Shown piece after piece: positions 33,723-43,450 of a stretch of 64,000 nt of DNA. The stretch covers positions 1 through 64,000 of the forward strand of contig JAFQEF010000070.1 in NCBI GenBank assembly GCA_017399165.1. Reading direction: 5' to 3'. Position 1 is the stretch's first letter, and each line of letters opens with the position of its first letter. Both the position numbers and the translations under genes were made by a program. Source of the stretch: Akkermansia sp. GTDB lineage: Bacteria; Verrucomicrobiota; Verrucomicrobiia; Verrucomicrobiales; Akkermansiaceae. Below the pieces are notes generated by a model. That model did not search any database and was not told where the DNA came from. It saw nothing but the letters and a program-made list of their open reading frames with translations.

Positions 33723-34682
33723 ATGTGGAAATCATGTATGGTGATGATGGGGGCCGGTGCTGCCATGGTAGCGCAGTCTGCAAGCATTGAGTGGGTGCCG
33801 GATATTGATGCCGCCGTAGAAAAAGCAACCCGAGAGGGCAAGATGCTACTGGTGGAGTTTACGGGCTCCGACTGGTGCAAGGCCTGCATTTTGCAAAAGA
33901 AACAGGTGCTGGCTCAGCCTGCCTTTGCAGAATGGGTGCAAAAACACTATATACCCGTAGAGATAGATGTGCCCAACAACGCCGCCTTGGTGGGTGGTAA
34001 AGAGCAATTGCAAAAAAACAAAAAGTTTTGTGATGACCATGGAGTCAAGATATTCCCCTCTCTGCTGATTATGAGCCCTGAGCTGGTGCTCATAGGCGGG
34101 TGCCAAGGTGCGCATTCCTCTCCACAAAGTGCCATCTCTGCGCTGGAGTCGTGTAAGCCGGCTGTAGATGCTTATAAGCAGGCCATGAGCTTGCAGGGGG
34201 AGGCCCGAGCCCTCGCTCTGTATGATATCTACCGGCAGCAACCACAGGAGTTTCGCAAATACAATTACCCCCTCATGCAGCAGATTGCTGAGGCAGATGC
34301 AAATGACGTGACCGGCCTGCGTGCGGAGTATGCGCAGACTCGTCAAATGAAGGAGCTTGAAAAAGCTCTGGCGCAAGCCCGGAGCTTTGATACCAAGCTT
34401 GCCGTTATTAATGATGTGCTCGCGCAAGTGTTGCCGGATAATAAAGCCTCTGTGGTGAGATACAAAGAGTCTCTGTTGAGAATGGAGGTTACGCGGCTTA
34501 TGGCGCACCCGTCATCTGTGGGGGATATTCTCAAGGCTCGTGAGCTTTCTTTGCAAGCTGTTGAATGTATAACAGATGAAAAGAAACGGACAGAGCAAAA
34601 ACGGGTGATGCTGGAGTACTTTGCAGACCCTGAGGCTCTGTTTAAAGCTCGCACTGACGCTCAAAAGAATACAAAAAAATAA
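33723..34682 (+). CDS. Exported thioredoxin-like protein
   Basis: 319 residues with a short signal peptide (about residues 1-20). Residues 25-140 are a thioredoxin-like domain of the thioredoxin_7/DsbD-gamma kind: LLVEFTGSDWCKACILQKKQ with CxxC (WCKAC), and later VKIFPSLLIMSP with the cis-proline. The rest is helical and not recognised. It would act in thiol chemistry in the periplasm. Single gene ending 18 bases before the rpmE2 promoter. Confidence 0.75.
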   Translation: MWKSCMVMMGAGAAMVAQSASIEWVPDIDAAVEKATREGKMLLVEFTGSDWCKACILQKKQVLAQPAFAEWVQKHYIPVEIDVPNNAALVGGKEQLQKNKKFCDDHGVKIFPSLLIMSPELVLIGGCQGAHSSPQSAISALESCKPAVDAYKQAMSLQGEARALALYDIYRQQPQEFRKYNYPLMQQIAEADANDVTGLRAEYAQTRQMKELEKALAQARSFDTKLAVINDVLAQVLPDNKASVVRYKESLLRMEVTRLMAHPSSVGDILKARELSLQAVECITDEKKRTEQKRVMLEYFADPEALFKARTDAQKNTKK

Positions 34683-34700
34683 TGTTTTTAAAGAAATGGC

Positions 34701-34728
34701 TTGACACGTGGGCGGATATGAGTATAAT
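34701..34728 (+). promoter_or_regulatory. Near-consensus promoter of rpmE2
   Basis: TTGACA (34701-34706), 16 bases, TATAAT (34723-34728). The ATG is 37 bases further on, giving a leader of about 30 bases. Confidence 0.85.
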
Positions 34729-34765
34729 CTCTGCGCGCTGCGACGGTAACGCAGCCTGAAAGACT

Positions 34766-35035
34766 ATGAAAGCTGATCTGCATCCTAAGTACAATCCTGT
34801 AGTGTTCGTGGACATCACCACGGGCCGCCGCTTCATCACTCGCTCCACCGCTACCTCCGCTAAGACTGAGGTTATCGATGGTGTTGAGCACTACGTGATT
34901 TCCTGCGGTATCACCTCCGACTCTCACCCCTTCTTCACCGGTAAGAACCAGTTCGTGGACACCGAGGGTCGCATCGACAAGTTCCAGAAGCGTTTCGGCT
35001 CTGTACGCCGCGCCAAGAAGCCGACTCTTTCCTAA
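34766..35035 (+). CDS. rpmE2: Ribosomal protein bL31, type B (zinc-free)
   Basis: 89 residues. MKADLHPKYNPVVFVD and SDSHPFFTGKNQFVDTEGR are the type B L31 signatures. The zinc-binding cysteines of type A L31 are absent, so it is the C-minus form that in other bacteria replaces the zinc form under zinc limitation. Whether a type A copy exists elsewhere cannot be seen. Own strong promoter and terminator. Confidence 0.95.
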   Translation: MKADLHPKYNPVVFVDITTGRRFITRSTATSAKTEVIDGVEHYVISCGITSDSHPFFTGKNQFVDTEGRIDKFQKRFGSVRRAKKPTLS

Positions 35036-35083
35036 GTCTGCCCGCGCATGCGAGTGCGCACAAGTTATTGTCTTTTTCATTGG

Positions 35084-35113
35084 GCTGCCATGTTTTACAT
35101 GGCAGCTTTTTTT
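35084..35113 (+). terminator. Terminator of rpmE2
   Basis: GCTGCCATG (35084-35092), loop TTTTA, CATGGCAGC (35098-35106), then T7. Confidence 0.9.
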
Positions 35114-35172
35114 AGCATTGCAACGCGCCCAAAATCTGCTAGAATAAGCTGCATAACAACACTCTTATCGTT

Positions 35173-37353
35173 ATGGCTGCAAAATTAAAACGGTTGTTCA
35201 GCGTTTTTGCAATAGGTATATGGCTGCAAACTCCTCTCTGTGTTTGCGGGGCAGAGCCGTTGCCTGCGCCCACCGCACCGGCAGACTCACCGCTTCTTTC
35301 CTACCGTACCGTTTATCCGCAGTGGGCTGCCATGACCCCGCAGCGTATGCAGCAAGAGCTCAAACACCATGTTGCAGAATTGGAGGCTGCTTTGGAGAAA
35401 ATACGCAAGGTGAATCCGCAAGATGCCTGCTGGGAAAACACATTTGCGCCGTTTGAACAGGCTCTTTGTCAAATACGGTTTATGGGGGCATCTGCCGCTA
35501 CCTTGGCAGATGTGTGTGCCGATGCGGAACTGCGGCAGCAGTACCAAGCATTTTGCCGTGAAATTTCTATTCTTACTGTCAAGGTGTTTCATGATGATAA
35601 AATCTGGAGCTTAATGAAGGCGGCAGTGGCGTCCCCTGCCACACAGTCTCTTCCCCCTCAACAGAGAAGTGCCATGGAGTGCATTTGCGACAGATTTAAG
35701 TCTAACGGTGCCGACCTGCCGCCCGAGGCTCGAGCACGTGCCACGAAAATTTATGAGGAGTTGATTCAATTAGGTTACGATTATCAGCGCAATATCGAGG
35801 AGAGCGTGGCCAAGGTACAGTTACATGTTACGGAGCATGTCGGCATGTTGAACGGCGTATCGGGGCGCTTGTTGCTGAGAGCCCGTAACAATGCGAAGCG
35901 GGAAGGGAAAAAAGGACTCTTGTTTCGGGTAGAGGACAATACCCTGAGGTGGCTGTTGACAACCTGCAAGAGTGAAGAAGGCCGCAAACTGGCGTGGGAG
36001 GCTTGGTGCACCCTTGCTCATACGGAGCAGCATGATAACGTGGCGCTCGCGGCACGCATTTTGGCATTGAGACATGAGCTTGCTCTTAGCGAGGGCTACT
36101 CATCATACGCAGATGCCGTTGGAGACCAGTTGAGAATGCTCACTACCGGTAAGGAGGCCTTGGCTTTTGTTGATGAGATGCTACTGCGCATGAAACCCGC
36201 TTTTGATGCAGAGGTTGCTGAGATTTTGCGCCTTTATAACGAAGCCGAGCATAAAAATGTGCAGGCCTTGCCACCGTGGGATTTGCCGTATGCTCAAAAC
36301 TTATATGCGGAGCAATCTACGGCTCTGCAAAGTAATGCTATCAGCGATTTTTTGCCGACAAAAGAAGCGCTGCGCGGTGCGTTGGCTTTATTCAGTAAAC
36401 TCTACTCCATCCGCATTGTAGAGCGAGAAACCATGTATCTCCCCGGCGCGGATCCTGCATCTGCCGTGCAAGTGTGGCACCCCGCCGTTGCCTGTTATGA
36501 GGTATATGATAAGGAAAGCTCCGCTTTACTGGGGCTTATCTACTTGGATATGTTTGACCGCCCGGGGAAACCTACGGTTGCTCAGGCATCTTATGTGCGG
36601 GATTCGTCCAATGGAACCCTGCCACATGTTGCGATTGTGCAATTAAATATCAGCGGAGACACATTATCGCATCGTGAGCTTTGCGCCCTTTTCCATGAAT
36701 GGGGGCATGCCTTGCAGTTTGTGATGGGGCAGGGCTGTGTTTACTCTCAAAACGCCTTCGGGCAGGAGATCGACTTCATTGAATTTGCCAGCACGTTTAA
36801 CGCTTTATGGGCAAATGAGCCACAGGTGCTGGCTGAGTTTGCGCGCCACTACTCCACGGGGGAGCCGTGCCCCCTGCCGCTATTGGAGGCGGCCTGCCGT
36901 AATCAGTCTGAATATAGCGTTTCAACAATAATGGACCGCTTGCGAGACTTTAAGGTGGATATGGAAATGCACCTGTTTTATGAGGAAAAGTTCAAGGGGA
37001 AGGATTTTAATGAAGCCGCCTATGCTGTAGTAAAACCATGGATGGTGCCGTTAACGGAAACACCCCCGAGCCACCTGCTGCTCGTGCCGCATTGCATGCG
37101 GACTATGTATGGCTCCAATTACTACTCCTATATGTGGTGCGAGGTGATGGCGGCAGATGCGTTCTCCAGATTCCGCACGCCCGATGGCTTTGACTTTTGC
37201 TTAGGTTTGGAGTTACGGCGCGCTATTTTTGAAAAAGGGGCATCTGAACCCGCTATGGAGATGTTCCGTAAGTTTATGGGCCGTAGCCCGCAGCCGGATG
37301 CGTATTTGGAATACCTTAAACAGAATCAAACAACCCCTCAACAAATAAAATAA
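35173..37353 (+). CDS. Exported M3-family oligopeptidase, copy 1
   Basis: 726 residues with a signal peptide (LFSVFAIGIWLQTPLCVCGA). Zinc oligopeptidase of family M3 (thimet/Dcp type) cutting short peptides. The active site is LFHEWGHALQF (H508, E509, H512), with the third ligand glutamate expected in IEFAST downstream. WHP and DMFDRPGKP are further M3 signatures. In most M3 enzymes the motif is HEFGH; here the middle residue is tryptophan. First of three tandem paralogs, 9 bases before the next. An exported trio suggests periplasmic peptide breakdown. Confidence 0.9.
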   Translation: MAAKLKRLFSVFAIGIWLQTPLCVCGAEPLPAPTAPADSPLLSYRTVYPQWAAMTPQRMQQELKHHVAELEAALEKIRKVNPQDACWENTFAPFEQALCQIRFMGASAATLADVCADAELRQQYQAFCREISILTVKVFHDDKIWSLMKAAVASPATQSLPPQQRSAMECICDRFKSNGADLPPEARARATKIYEELIQLGYDYQRNIEESVAKVQLHVTEHVGMLNGVSGRLLLRARNNAKREGKKGLLFRVEDNTLRWLLTTCKSEEGRKLAWEAWCTLAHTEQHDNVALAARILALRHELALSEGYSSYADAVGDQLRMLTTGKEALAFVDEMLLRMKPAFDAEVAEILRLYNEAEHKNVQALPPWDLPYAQNLYAEQSTALQSNAISDFLPTKEALRGALALFSKLYSIRIVERETMYLPGADPASAVQVWHPAVACYEVYDKESSALLGLIYLDMFDRPGKPTVAQASYVRDSSNGTLPHVAIVQLNISGDTLSHRELCALFHEWGHALQFVMGQGCVYSQNAFGQEIDFIEFASTFNALWANEPQVLAEFARHYSTGEPCPLPLLEAACRNQSEYSVSTIMDRLRDFKVDMEMHLFYEEKFKGKDFNEAAYAVVKPWMVPLTETPPSHLLLVPHCMRTMYGSNYYSYMWCEVMAADAFSRFRTPDGFDFCLGLELRRAIFEKGASEPAMEMFRKFMGRSPQPDAYLEYLKQNQTTPQQIK

Positions 37354-37362
37354 CAAGAGCTT

Positions 37363-39549
37363 ATGTTAAAGCATTTCATTTTATGGGCTGCGTTGTCTGC
37401 AAGCGGCTTGGCCTTTGCCTCTCAAACTGTGGCCCCTCCGGCCGAGCAGGTGGGGGCTGTGGCTGCTCACCCGTTCTTTCGCTCTGCAGATTTACCTGCT
37501 TGGTCTGCCTTAACCCCGCAGCAGGCGGTGGCAGATGCCGAGTATGCCGCGCAATTAGCCTTGGAGCGCATATCTGCTATATGCAGGCTCACCCCCGAGG
37601 AGGCCACGATTGAGAATACCTATTTGGCGGTGGATGATGCCTCTGACGAGCTGCAGTGCGTGGTGATGCTGTCTCAACATTTGTTGTATGCAAATGATAC
37701 GGCGGAAAACCGCGCGGCGTCTGAGAAAGTGTCGGACATTATGTCTGATTTAACGGCAGAGATTTACAGCAATGAAAAGTTGTGGCAATTGATGCAGGCT
37801 GCCGACACCCCGGAAAAAGTAGCCGTGCTTTCACCTGCTAAAAAACGAGCCGTTAAGCAGTTGTATGATATTTTCGTGGACAATGGCGCCAACTTATCTG
37901 CCGAGAAAAAGGCACAGAGAAATGCCTTGGAAAAGGAGATGATGCAATTATCCATGCAATTTGAAAAGCATTTGCAGGATTTTACCCAAAATTGGGAACT
38001 GTTGATAAAGAACAAAGAAGAATTGACGGGAGTGCCGGACCCTCTGATGCTGGACATGCGCCGCGCGGCAGCGGAAAAAGGGCTTGATGGATGGTTGGTG
38101 ACACTGCGTGACGAAACCGCCGCGCCTGTTATGGCTATGTGCGCCGTTGAATCTACCCGCAAAAAATGCTGGGAGGCGGTGTTTGGCTATGGGGCGGGGA
38201 GCGAGTATGACACAGCCCCCATCATTGCACAATTGATGGAGAAACGCCAGGCCTTTGCAGAGCTGCTTGGCTTTAAAAATTATGCGGACTACGAGGCACG
38301 CACGCGCATGGTTCACAGCGGTGATGAGGCCTTGGCCTTTGTGGATGATATGATACGTAAGCTAAAACCTGCGTATGATAAAGAGGTTGCCGCTCAATTA
38401 AAAGCATTTGAAGAGTTTTGTGATAAGCCGGTTTCCTCGCTTAACCCATGGGATGAGTTGTTTGCCACCTATGTGTATTATAATGAGGCTCAGTTGGGTA
38501 GTGGGGTGGATCTTTCCCCCTACCTCAAATGCAACCAAGTGATTAACGGCATGTTGGCCGTGTATTCCAAGCTTTTGGGGGTAACGTATAAGCAGGTGCC
38601 TTCCGTATGCCTCAAGCCCGGGCAGACCTGCCCGCAGGGTAAGGTGGAGGTGTGGCACCCAAGTGTTAAATGTATAGCCGTTTATGATACGGCAACAAAT
38701 GTACACTCGGGCACCTTCTATTTGGACCTTTACCGTAGGGATAATAAGCGAACCGGAGCTTGGTGTGCCCCGTTGCGTTTGGCAGAGCCCGGCCCGGGCG
38801 GTGCCGTGCAAGAGCCTCACATTGCCGCGTTGATGGCTAATTTTGAACCGCCCGAAAAAGGGGTGCCCAATCTACTGTCCCATTCGGAGCTTGTGGTGCT
38901 TTTCCATGAGTTCGGGCACATGATGCACCACTTGCTCAGCCATACAGAGCTGAAAGGGCATTGCGCCATGGGCGTTGCATGGGATTTTACGGAGTTCCCC
39001 AGCACGCTTGCTGAAAACTGGGCGTGGTCGCCGGAGGTGCTGGCTGTTTTTGCTCGCCATTATCGCACAAAACAGGCATGCCCCGAGCAGTATCTTAAAT
39101 CTCTGTCAGAGGATCGCAAGGCAATGCAGGTTTCCATGTATATGGAGATTTTGTGTAAAGCGAAGTTGGATTTGGAGATTCACATGCACTATGCACAAAA
39201 GTTCAAGGGGCGGTCTTTGGATGAAGTATCTGCGGCAATTGCCAAGGATTGCCAATTGCCGTATGCCTCAACACCCTATTCTTGTTTGCGTAATTTATCC
39301 CACTGTTTTTCCGGTGGCTATGCTGCCGGGGTGTACACTTACCTGTGGTCAGAGGTAATGGCGGCAGATGCCTTTACTCTATTTGAACATAGTGGGTTGA
39401 TGAATCCGCAAATCGGTAAAAAATACCGAGAAACCATTTTGGAGAAGGGGGATAGCATACCGGCAGATGAACTTTACCGCATGTTTATGGGGCGCGACCC
39501 GGATGCCGATGCCCTGATAAGAAGACACAAGCTTCAACACAACCTTTAA
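37363..39549 (+). CDS. Exported M3-family oligopeptidase, copy 2
   Basis: 728 residues, with a signal peptide at the N-terminus (ILWAALSASGLAFA). The zinc site is LFHEFGHMMHHLL (H515, E516, H519) with EFPSTLAENWAW supplying the third ligand. DLYRRDNKRTGAWC and WHPSVK match the M3 fold. Closer to copy 3 than to copy 1: both have GAWC, EFGHMMH and ENWAW blocks. It is 3 bases from the next gene. Confidence 0.92.
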   Translation: MLKHFILWAALSASGLAFASQTVAPPAEQVGAVAAHPFFRSADLPAWSALTPQQAVADAEYAAQLALERISAICRLTPEEATIENTYLAVDDASDELQCVVMLSQHLLYANDTAENRAASEKVSDIMSDLTAEIYSNEKLWQLMQAADTPEKVAVLSPAKKRAVKQLYDIFVDNGANLSAEKKAQRNALEKEMMQLSMQFEKHLQDFTQNWELLIKNKEELTGVPDPLMLDMRRAAAEKGLDGWLVTLRDETAAPVMAMCAVESTRKKCWEAVFGYGAGSEYDTAPIIAQLMEKRQAFAELLGFKNYADYEARTRMVHSGDEALAFVDDMIRKLKPAYDKEVAAQLKAFEEFCDKPVSSLNPWDELFATYVYYNEAQLGSGVDLSPYLKCNQVINGMLAVYSKLLGVTYKQVPSVCLKPGQTCPQGKVEVWHPSVKCIAVYDTATNVHSGTFYLDLYRRDNKRTGAWCAPLRLAEPGPGGAVQEPHIAALMANFEPPEKGVPNLLSHSELVVLFHEFGHMMHHLLSHTELKGHCAMGVAWDFTEFPSTLAENWAWSPEVLAVFARHYRTKQACPEQYLKSLSEDRKAMQVSMYMEILCKAKLDLEIHMHYAQKFKGRSLDEVSAAIAKDCQLPYASTPYSCLRNLSHCFSGGYAAGVYTYLWSEVMAADAFTLFEHSGLMNPQIGKKYRETILEKGDSIPADELYRMFMGRDPDADALIRRHKLQHNL

Positions 39550-39552
39550 ATT

Positions 39553-41751
39553 ATGAGATACCGATTCCTTTCCGCTGTTAGCGTTTCTATACTTGCGTTG
39601 TTCGCCCCTGTTACTGCGCAGCAAGGGGCATCCCCCGCCGTGGTTCAGTCCGCAGCGGTAGAGCACCCCTTGTTCCGCACGCAGTTGTACCCTGCGTGGT
39701 CTGCCATGACCCCCAAGCAGGCTATACTTGATACGGAGGCTGCCGTGCAGCTGGCAGAGCAGCATATCCATGCACTTTGCAAGCTGGAGCCACAGCACAT
39801 GACCTTTGAAAACACCTTTGTGGCATACGCAGAGGCCGTAGCAGAGCTGGAGCAAACCCAGCAATACCTGCACCACCTTATTGCCGTGAAGGATGACCGC
39901 ACGCTGCAACAGGTGCAAGCCTACCTTATGGGGGCTCTCACGCAGTTTGATGCGCAGCTTATGCAAAATGACCAACTGTGGCAGGTCATTAAAACGGCAT
40001 CCGAGCAGCCGTGGGTGCAGCAGCTATCCCCCGAGCAAAAACGCCTTGTAGACCAAACGGTGTTGCATTTTATCCATAGCGGTGCGGCCCTTAACGCCGC
40101 GCAAAAAAAACGCAAGGCTGAGCTTAACCTGCAACTGGGGCAGTTGGCTATGCGCTATGGGCGCAATGTGCAGGAAGCAACGGCGGCGTGGTCTCTGCTG
40201 ATAACGGACCCTGCCGAGCTGCGTGGGGTTTCCCCCGCGCGCATGGCGGCTGCAGAAGCCGAGGCGCGCGCCCGTGGGCTCTCTACTCCGGAGCAGCCTG
40301 CTTGGCTCATTACCCTGAATGCCGGTTTGGCTATGGATGTGATGGCCACGTGCAATGTGGCGGAAACGCGCCGCAAGTGTTGGGAGGGTACCAAATCCCC
40401 CGGTGCCGGTAGTAAATATGATAATGCGCCCATCATTGCAGCCATGATGCAGCTACGCCATGAGTATGCTCAGCTGATTGGTTATAAAAACTATGCGGAT
40501 ATGAAAGCCGCCACGCGCATGATGAAAAACGGGCAAGCCGCGCTGGACTTTGTGGATACCATGATGCGCGAGCTTAAACCCGCTTTTGATAAAGAAAATG
40601 CCCGGTTGCTGGAGTATATGTCTCAACTTAAGAATGAAAAGGTAACTCAAATTGACCCTTGGGATGAGCGTAAATACGCCTCCATGATGGCGGGAGAGCG
40701 CTACGCCTTCAACACGGCATCCGTTCGCCCCTATTTTGAGAAACAGCAGGTTATAGACGGCTTGTTCTCCCTTTGCTCTAAGTTGTTTGGCGTAACATAC
40801 CGTGAGCTGCCCTCCGTGTATCTTGAACCCGGGCAAACCTTGCCGCAGGGCTATGCAGAGGTGTGGCACCCGGCGGTTAAGCTTTATGCCGTATTTGATA
40901 CGCAAAGCGGGCAGCATTTGGGCTCTTTTTACTTAGATTTACACCCCCGCAAAGGCAAGCGCCCCGGTGCGTGGTGTATGCCCCTGCGCATGGGGCAAAG
41001 CACGCCCGATGCCGCTGTTGCAGAACCTCATTTGGCGGCACTGGTGGCCAATTTCTGCTCTGCTGCTCCCGGGCAACCGGCTCTGTTCTCTCACCCCGAG
41101 CTCCAAATCTTTTTCCACGAGTTCGGGCACATGATGCACTATATGCTGGGGCGCACGCGCTACCTGCGCCATTGCAGCCCGGCTGTGGAATGGGATTTTG
41201 CGGAGATGCCCAGCCAGTTGTTGGAGAACTGGGCATGGGAGCCCGAGGCTCTGGCCACATTTGCCTTCCATTACCAAACCGGCGAGCCTATACCGCAAGA
41301 GTATCTGCAAAAGCTGGCAGCCAGCCGCTCCTTTATGCCGGCCACCAACCACATGCGCTCCCTTTGCATTGCTAAGCTTGATTTAGAGATGCACATGAAC
41401 TATGCAGATAAGTTTGCCGGTAAAGATCCGGATGCCGTCGCCGCAGAAATGCTGGCTCCCTATACAGCCCCGTTCTCCGTGCAGGCTCCCTGCATTATGC
41501 GTAATCTGCTGCATTGTTTTCAAGGTGGGTATGCGGCCGGGTACTATACGTATAAGTGGTCCGAAACCCTTTCTACAGATGCCTTCCTGCGCTTTAAAAA
41601 GGATGGCATCTTTAATGAGCAAACAGGGGCTGCATACCGCAAAGCCATTCTTGAAAAAGGGGCAAGCGAGCCGGCGCGTGATATCTACCGCGACTTCATG
41701 GGGCGAGATGTTGACCCCGATGCCCTCCTTAAATACCAAGGTTTAAAATGA
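39553..41751 (+). CDS. Exported M3-family oligopeptidase, copy 3
   Basis: 732 residues with a signal peptide (LSAVSVSILALFAPVTA). The zinc site FFHEFGHMMHYML (H522, E523, H526), followed by EMPSQLLENWAWEP. Also DLHPRKGKRPGAWCMPLR. Same architecture as copy 2. Its stop overlaps the ATG of the next gene (ATGA), so the downstream membrane protein is translationally coupled to it. Confidence 0.92.
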   Translation: MRYRFLSAVSVSILALFAPVTAQQGASPAVVQSAAVEHPLFRTQLYPAWSAMTPKQAILDTEAAVQLAEQHIHALCKLEPQHMTFENTFVAYAEAVAELEQTQQYLHHLIAVKDDRTLQQVQAYLMGALTQFDAQLMQNDQLWQVIKTASEQPWVQQLSPEQKRLVDQTVLHFIHSGAALNAAQKKRKAELNLQLGQLAMRYGRNVQEATAAWSLLITDPAELRGVSPARMAAAEAEARARGLSTPEQPAWLITLNAGLAMDVMATCNVAETRRKCWEGTKSPGAGSKYDNAPIIAAMMQLRHEYAQLIGYKNYADMKAATRMMKNGQAALDFVDTMMRELKPAFDKENARLLEYMSQLKNEKVTQIDPWDERKYASMMAGERYAFNTASVRPYFEKQQVIDGLFSLCSKLFGVTYRELPSVYLEPGQTLPQGYAEVWHPAVKLYAVFDTQSGQHLGSFYLDLHPRKGKRPGAWCMPLRMGQSTPDAAVAEPHLAALVANFCSAAPGQPALFSHPELQIFFHEFGHMMHYMLGRTRYLRHCSPAVEWDFAEMPSQLLENWAWEPEALATFAFHYQTGEPIPQEYLQKLAASRSFMPATNHMRSLCIAKLDLEMHMNYADKFAGKDPDAVAAEMLAPYTAPFSVQAPCIMRNLLHCFQGGYAAGYYTYKWSETLSTDAFLRFKKDGIFNEQTGAAYRKAILEKGASEPARDIYRDFMGRDVDPDALLKYQGLK

Positions 41752-42431
41752 TGATGACTCTTGCAGATATCTTGGATATTGCCTCAGAGCTTGCCATCTA
41801 TGGCGGATGGTTCCTTATTCTCCTTGTGGGTGGTATTTTGTATTGGTGGTGGAAAAATAAGAGGGTAATCACCCCCATGAAACGCGCTATCGATTCTGAA
41901 AATACCGCCGCGTTTGAGGCCTTGGTACACAAACATTACAAGGCCCTTTGCCATGAGGATAACCTTACATTTGTCATGGTGTTTGACTACTTGGTGGAGC
42001 GTAATTGCCTGCCGTGCATGCGTGTGTTGTTCTCTTGCGATACTGCTTCGGCGTGGCAACAGGTGTATCTGAAACAAGACTCGGTAACGGAAGGCCCGCT
42101 GTGGGAAACCATTAACTTTGGTTCCCTTGAAATGTTGCGCCTGTTGCTGGAGCAGGGGATGCAAGCGGAATCGGAGCGCACATCGCCATGGCTTTGGGCT
42201 GTTTCTTGCGGCTTGGTAGAGCATGCTCGCCTCTTGGATGCGTTCGGAGCAAATACCATCACCCCCGAGCAACAGAGCAAAGAAAAAACGCTCGATGAAG
42301 AGTTGCTGGATGAAGCCGCTTGGGAGAATGATCATCAGCACTACATTGAAACGATAGATTATCTTACCGAGCGCCGCTACCCCGTGCCGGATGCAGCAAA
42401 ACGCATAGCTGAGCAATGGCGTACCCCATGA
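41748..42431 (+). CDS. Membrane-anchored ankyrin-like protein A
   Basis: 227 residues. One membrane helix near the N-terminus (GGWFLILLVGGILYWWW, about 19-35), then a soluble helical part. ETINFGSLEMLRLLLEQGM and SPWLWAVSCGLVEHARLLDAFGAN have ankyrin-repeat spacing. The protein is paralogous to the next one: SPWL, EHARLLxxxG and EQQSK recur at the same places. Coupled to M3 copy 3 by an ATGA overlap, which suggests work with the peptidases at the membrane. Function unknown. Confidence 0.65.
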   Translation: MMMTLADILDIASELAIYGGWFLILLVGGILYWWWKNKRVITPMKRAIDSENTAAFEALVHKHYKALCHEDNLTFVMVFDYLVERNCLPCMRVLFSCDTASAWQQVYLKQDSVTEGPLWETINFGSLEMLRLLLEQGMQAESERTSPWLWAVSCGLVEHARLLDAFGANTITPEQQSKEKTLDEELLDEAAWENDHQHYIETIDYLTERRYPVPDAAKRIAEQWRTP

Positions 42432-43135
42432 AAAACGATTTGCTGATTCTTGCCGCCAAATTGGTGGTTGCGGGGCTTATGGTGAGCGCGTGCCTGTTGT
42501 GTGGGTGGCGATACGTGTTATATGGTGCGTTGTTGATTGCTGCCCTTTTGGTGGTGTTGTGGTTATTGTTGCTCTCAAGGCAATGCTATTGGCGTGTGCG
42601 GCATGATTTGACCTATGTCAGACCGTCGATGCGTTTTCATGAAGCCGTGCAGCAAGGGGATACCACCACATTTGAAAAATTATTGCTGCGCTACATGCTG
42701 CTTTGGCGCAGTGGACAACACCTGGCCTTGTGTGAAAAAGTGTTCTGCGATGTGGTGCAGGCAGATGCTATGCCTTTGATGCATATTTTGTTGCAGCAAG
42801 CAGATGCCGCATGGTGGCAATCCTGCCATGCGGATTCCCTCTGCCACGTCATCCTCCACGGCTCACCTCAAATGCTTCGGTTCCTTATAGAGCAGGGCAT
42901 GTGTACGGAGGCGGAGTGGGAATCCCCCTGGCTGATAGCCCTCATCAATTCCCGCTTGGAGCACGCTCGTGTTCTGGCAACCATGGGGTGTGCCAATATC
43001 TCAGCCGAGCAACAGTCCCGTTCTGCTTGGCCTCCTTTGCCCCAAATCCTTAATGATGCTTCCTTTTGGGCTTCTCCGGCACAACATCGAGCTGTGGCAG
43101 AATTTTTAGAAACAACTGTTAAGGTTTCTGATTGA
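42428..43135 (+). CDS. Membrane-anchored ankyrin-like protein B
   Basis: 235 residues from the ATG at 42428, which overlaps the previous stop (ATGA); a start four codons upstream is less likely. Two hydrophobic stretches (LAAKLVVAGLMVSACLLCGW and YGALLIAALLVVLWLLLL) form one hairpin anchor. The soluble part repeats the pattern of protein A: ILHGSPQMLRFLIEQGM, SPWLIALINSRLEHARVLATMG, EQQSR. Duplicate of protein A. Function unknown. Confidence 0.65.
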   Translation: MKNDLLILAAKLVVAGLMVSACLLCGWRYVLYGALLIAALLVVLWLLLLSRQCYWRVRHDLTYVRPSMRFHEAVQQGDTTTFEKLLLRYMLLWRSGQHLALCEKVFCDVVQADAMPLMHILLQQADAAWWQSCHADSLCHVILHGSPQMLRFLIEQGMCTEAEWESPWLIALINSRLEHARVLATMGCANISAEQQSRSAWPPLPQILNDASFWASPAQHRAVAEFLETTVKVSD

Positions 43136-43392
43136 TAATGAAGCTTAACTCTTCCGCACGCCATAGCACGTAGTGCGGCGGTGGTCAGACGCCAACTCAG
43201 AAAATCGCCATTCAGAAATCTTATCACACGTGTCCCAAAGTTTTTAGGGAATATTGCCATTGTGTACTTAAAATCGGCGTGTTTTGTCGAATATTCCTTG
43301 GCAGGGGTATCATGTAGCTCATTCATTACCGTAAGATTAATGTGTCCCAAATCATCGGGACACGTATGTGTTTTTTGATGAAAAAAAGGAGC
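43136..43392 (+). other. Gene-free stretch with a possible terminator
   Basis: No credible gene. GTGTCCC (43342-43348) and GGGACAC (43357-43363) form a 7-bp hairpin, with T6 starting 8 bases later, probably ending the M3 operon. The word CGTGTCCCAAA also occurs near 43228 and GTGTCCCAAA at 43342, so a short duplication is possible. Confidence 0.5.
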
Positions 43393-43420
43393 TTGATTTC
43401 TGCGGGGGATATGCTATCAT
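43393..43420 (+). promoter_or_regulatory. Promoter of the glycosidase gene
   Basis: TTGATT (43393-43398), 16 bases, TATCAT (43415-43420). The ATG is 30 bases downstream. Confidence 0.5.
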
Positions 43421-43450
43421 GTTGGGTAGTTAAACAATTAACTCGATCTT

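Noticed and set aside
42868-43350. 160-codon minus-strand frame after the ankyrin-like genes
   Set aside because: It overlaps the end of a supported gene on the other strand and has no recognisable domain.
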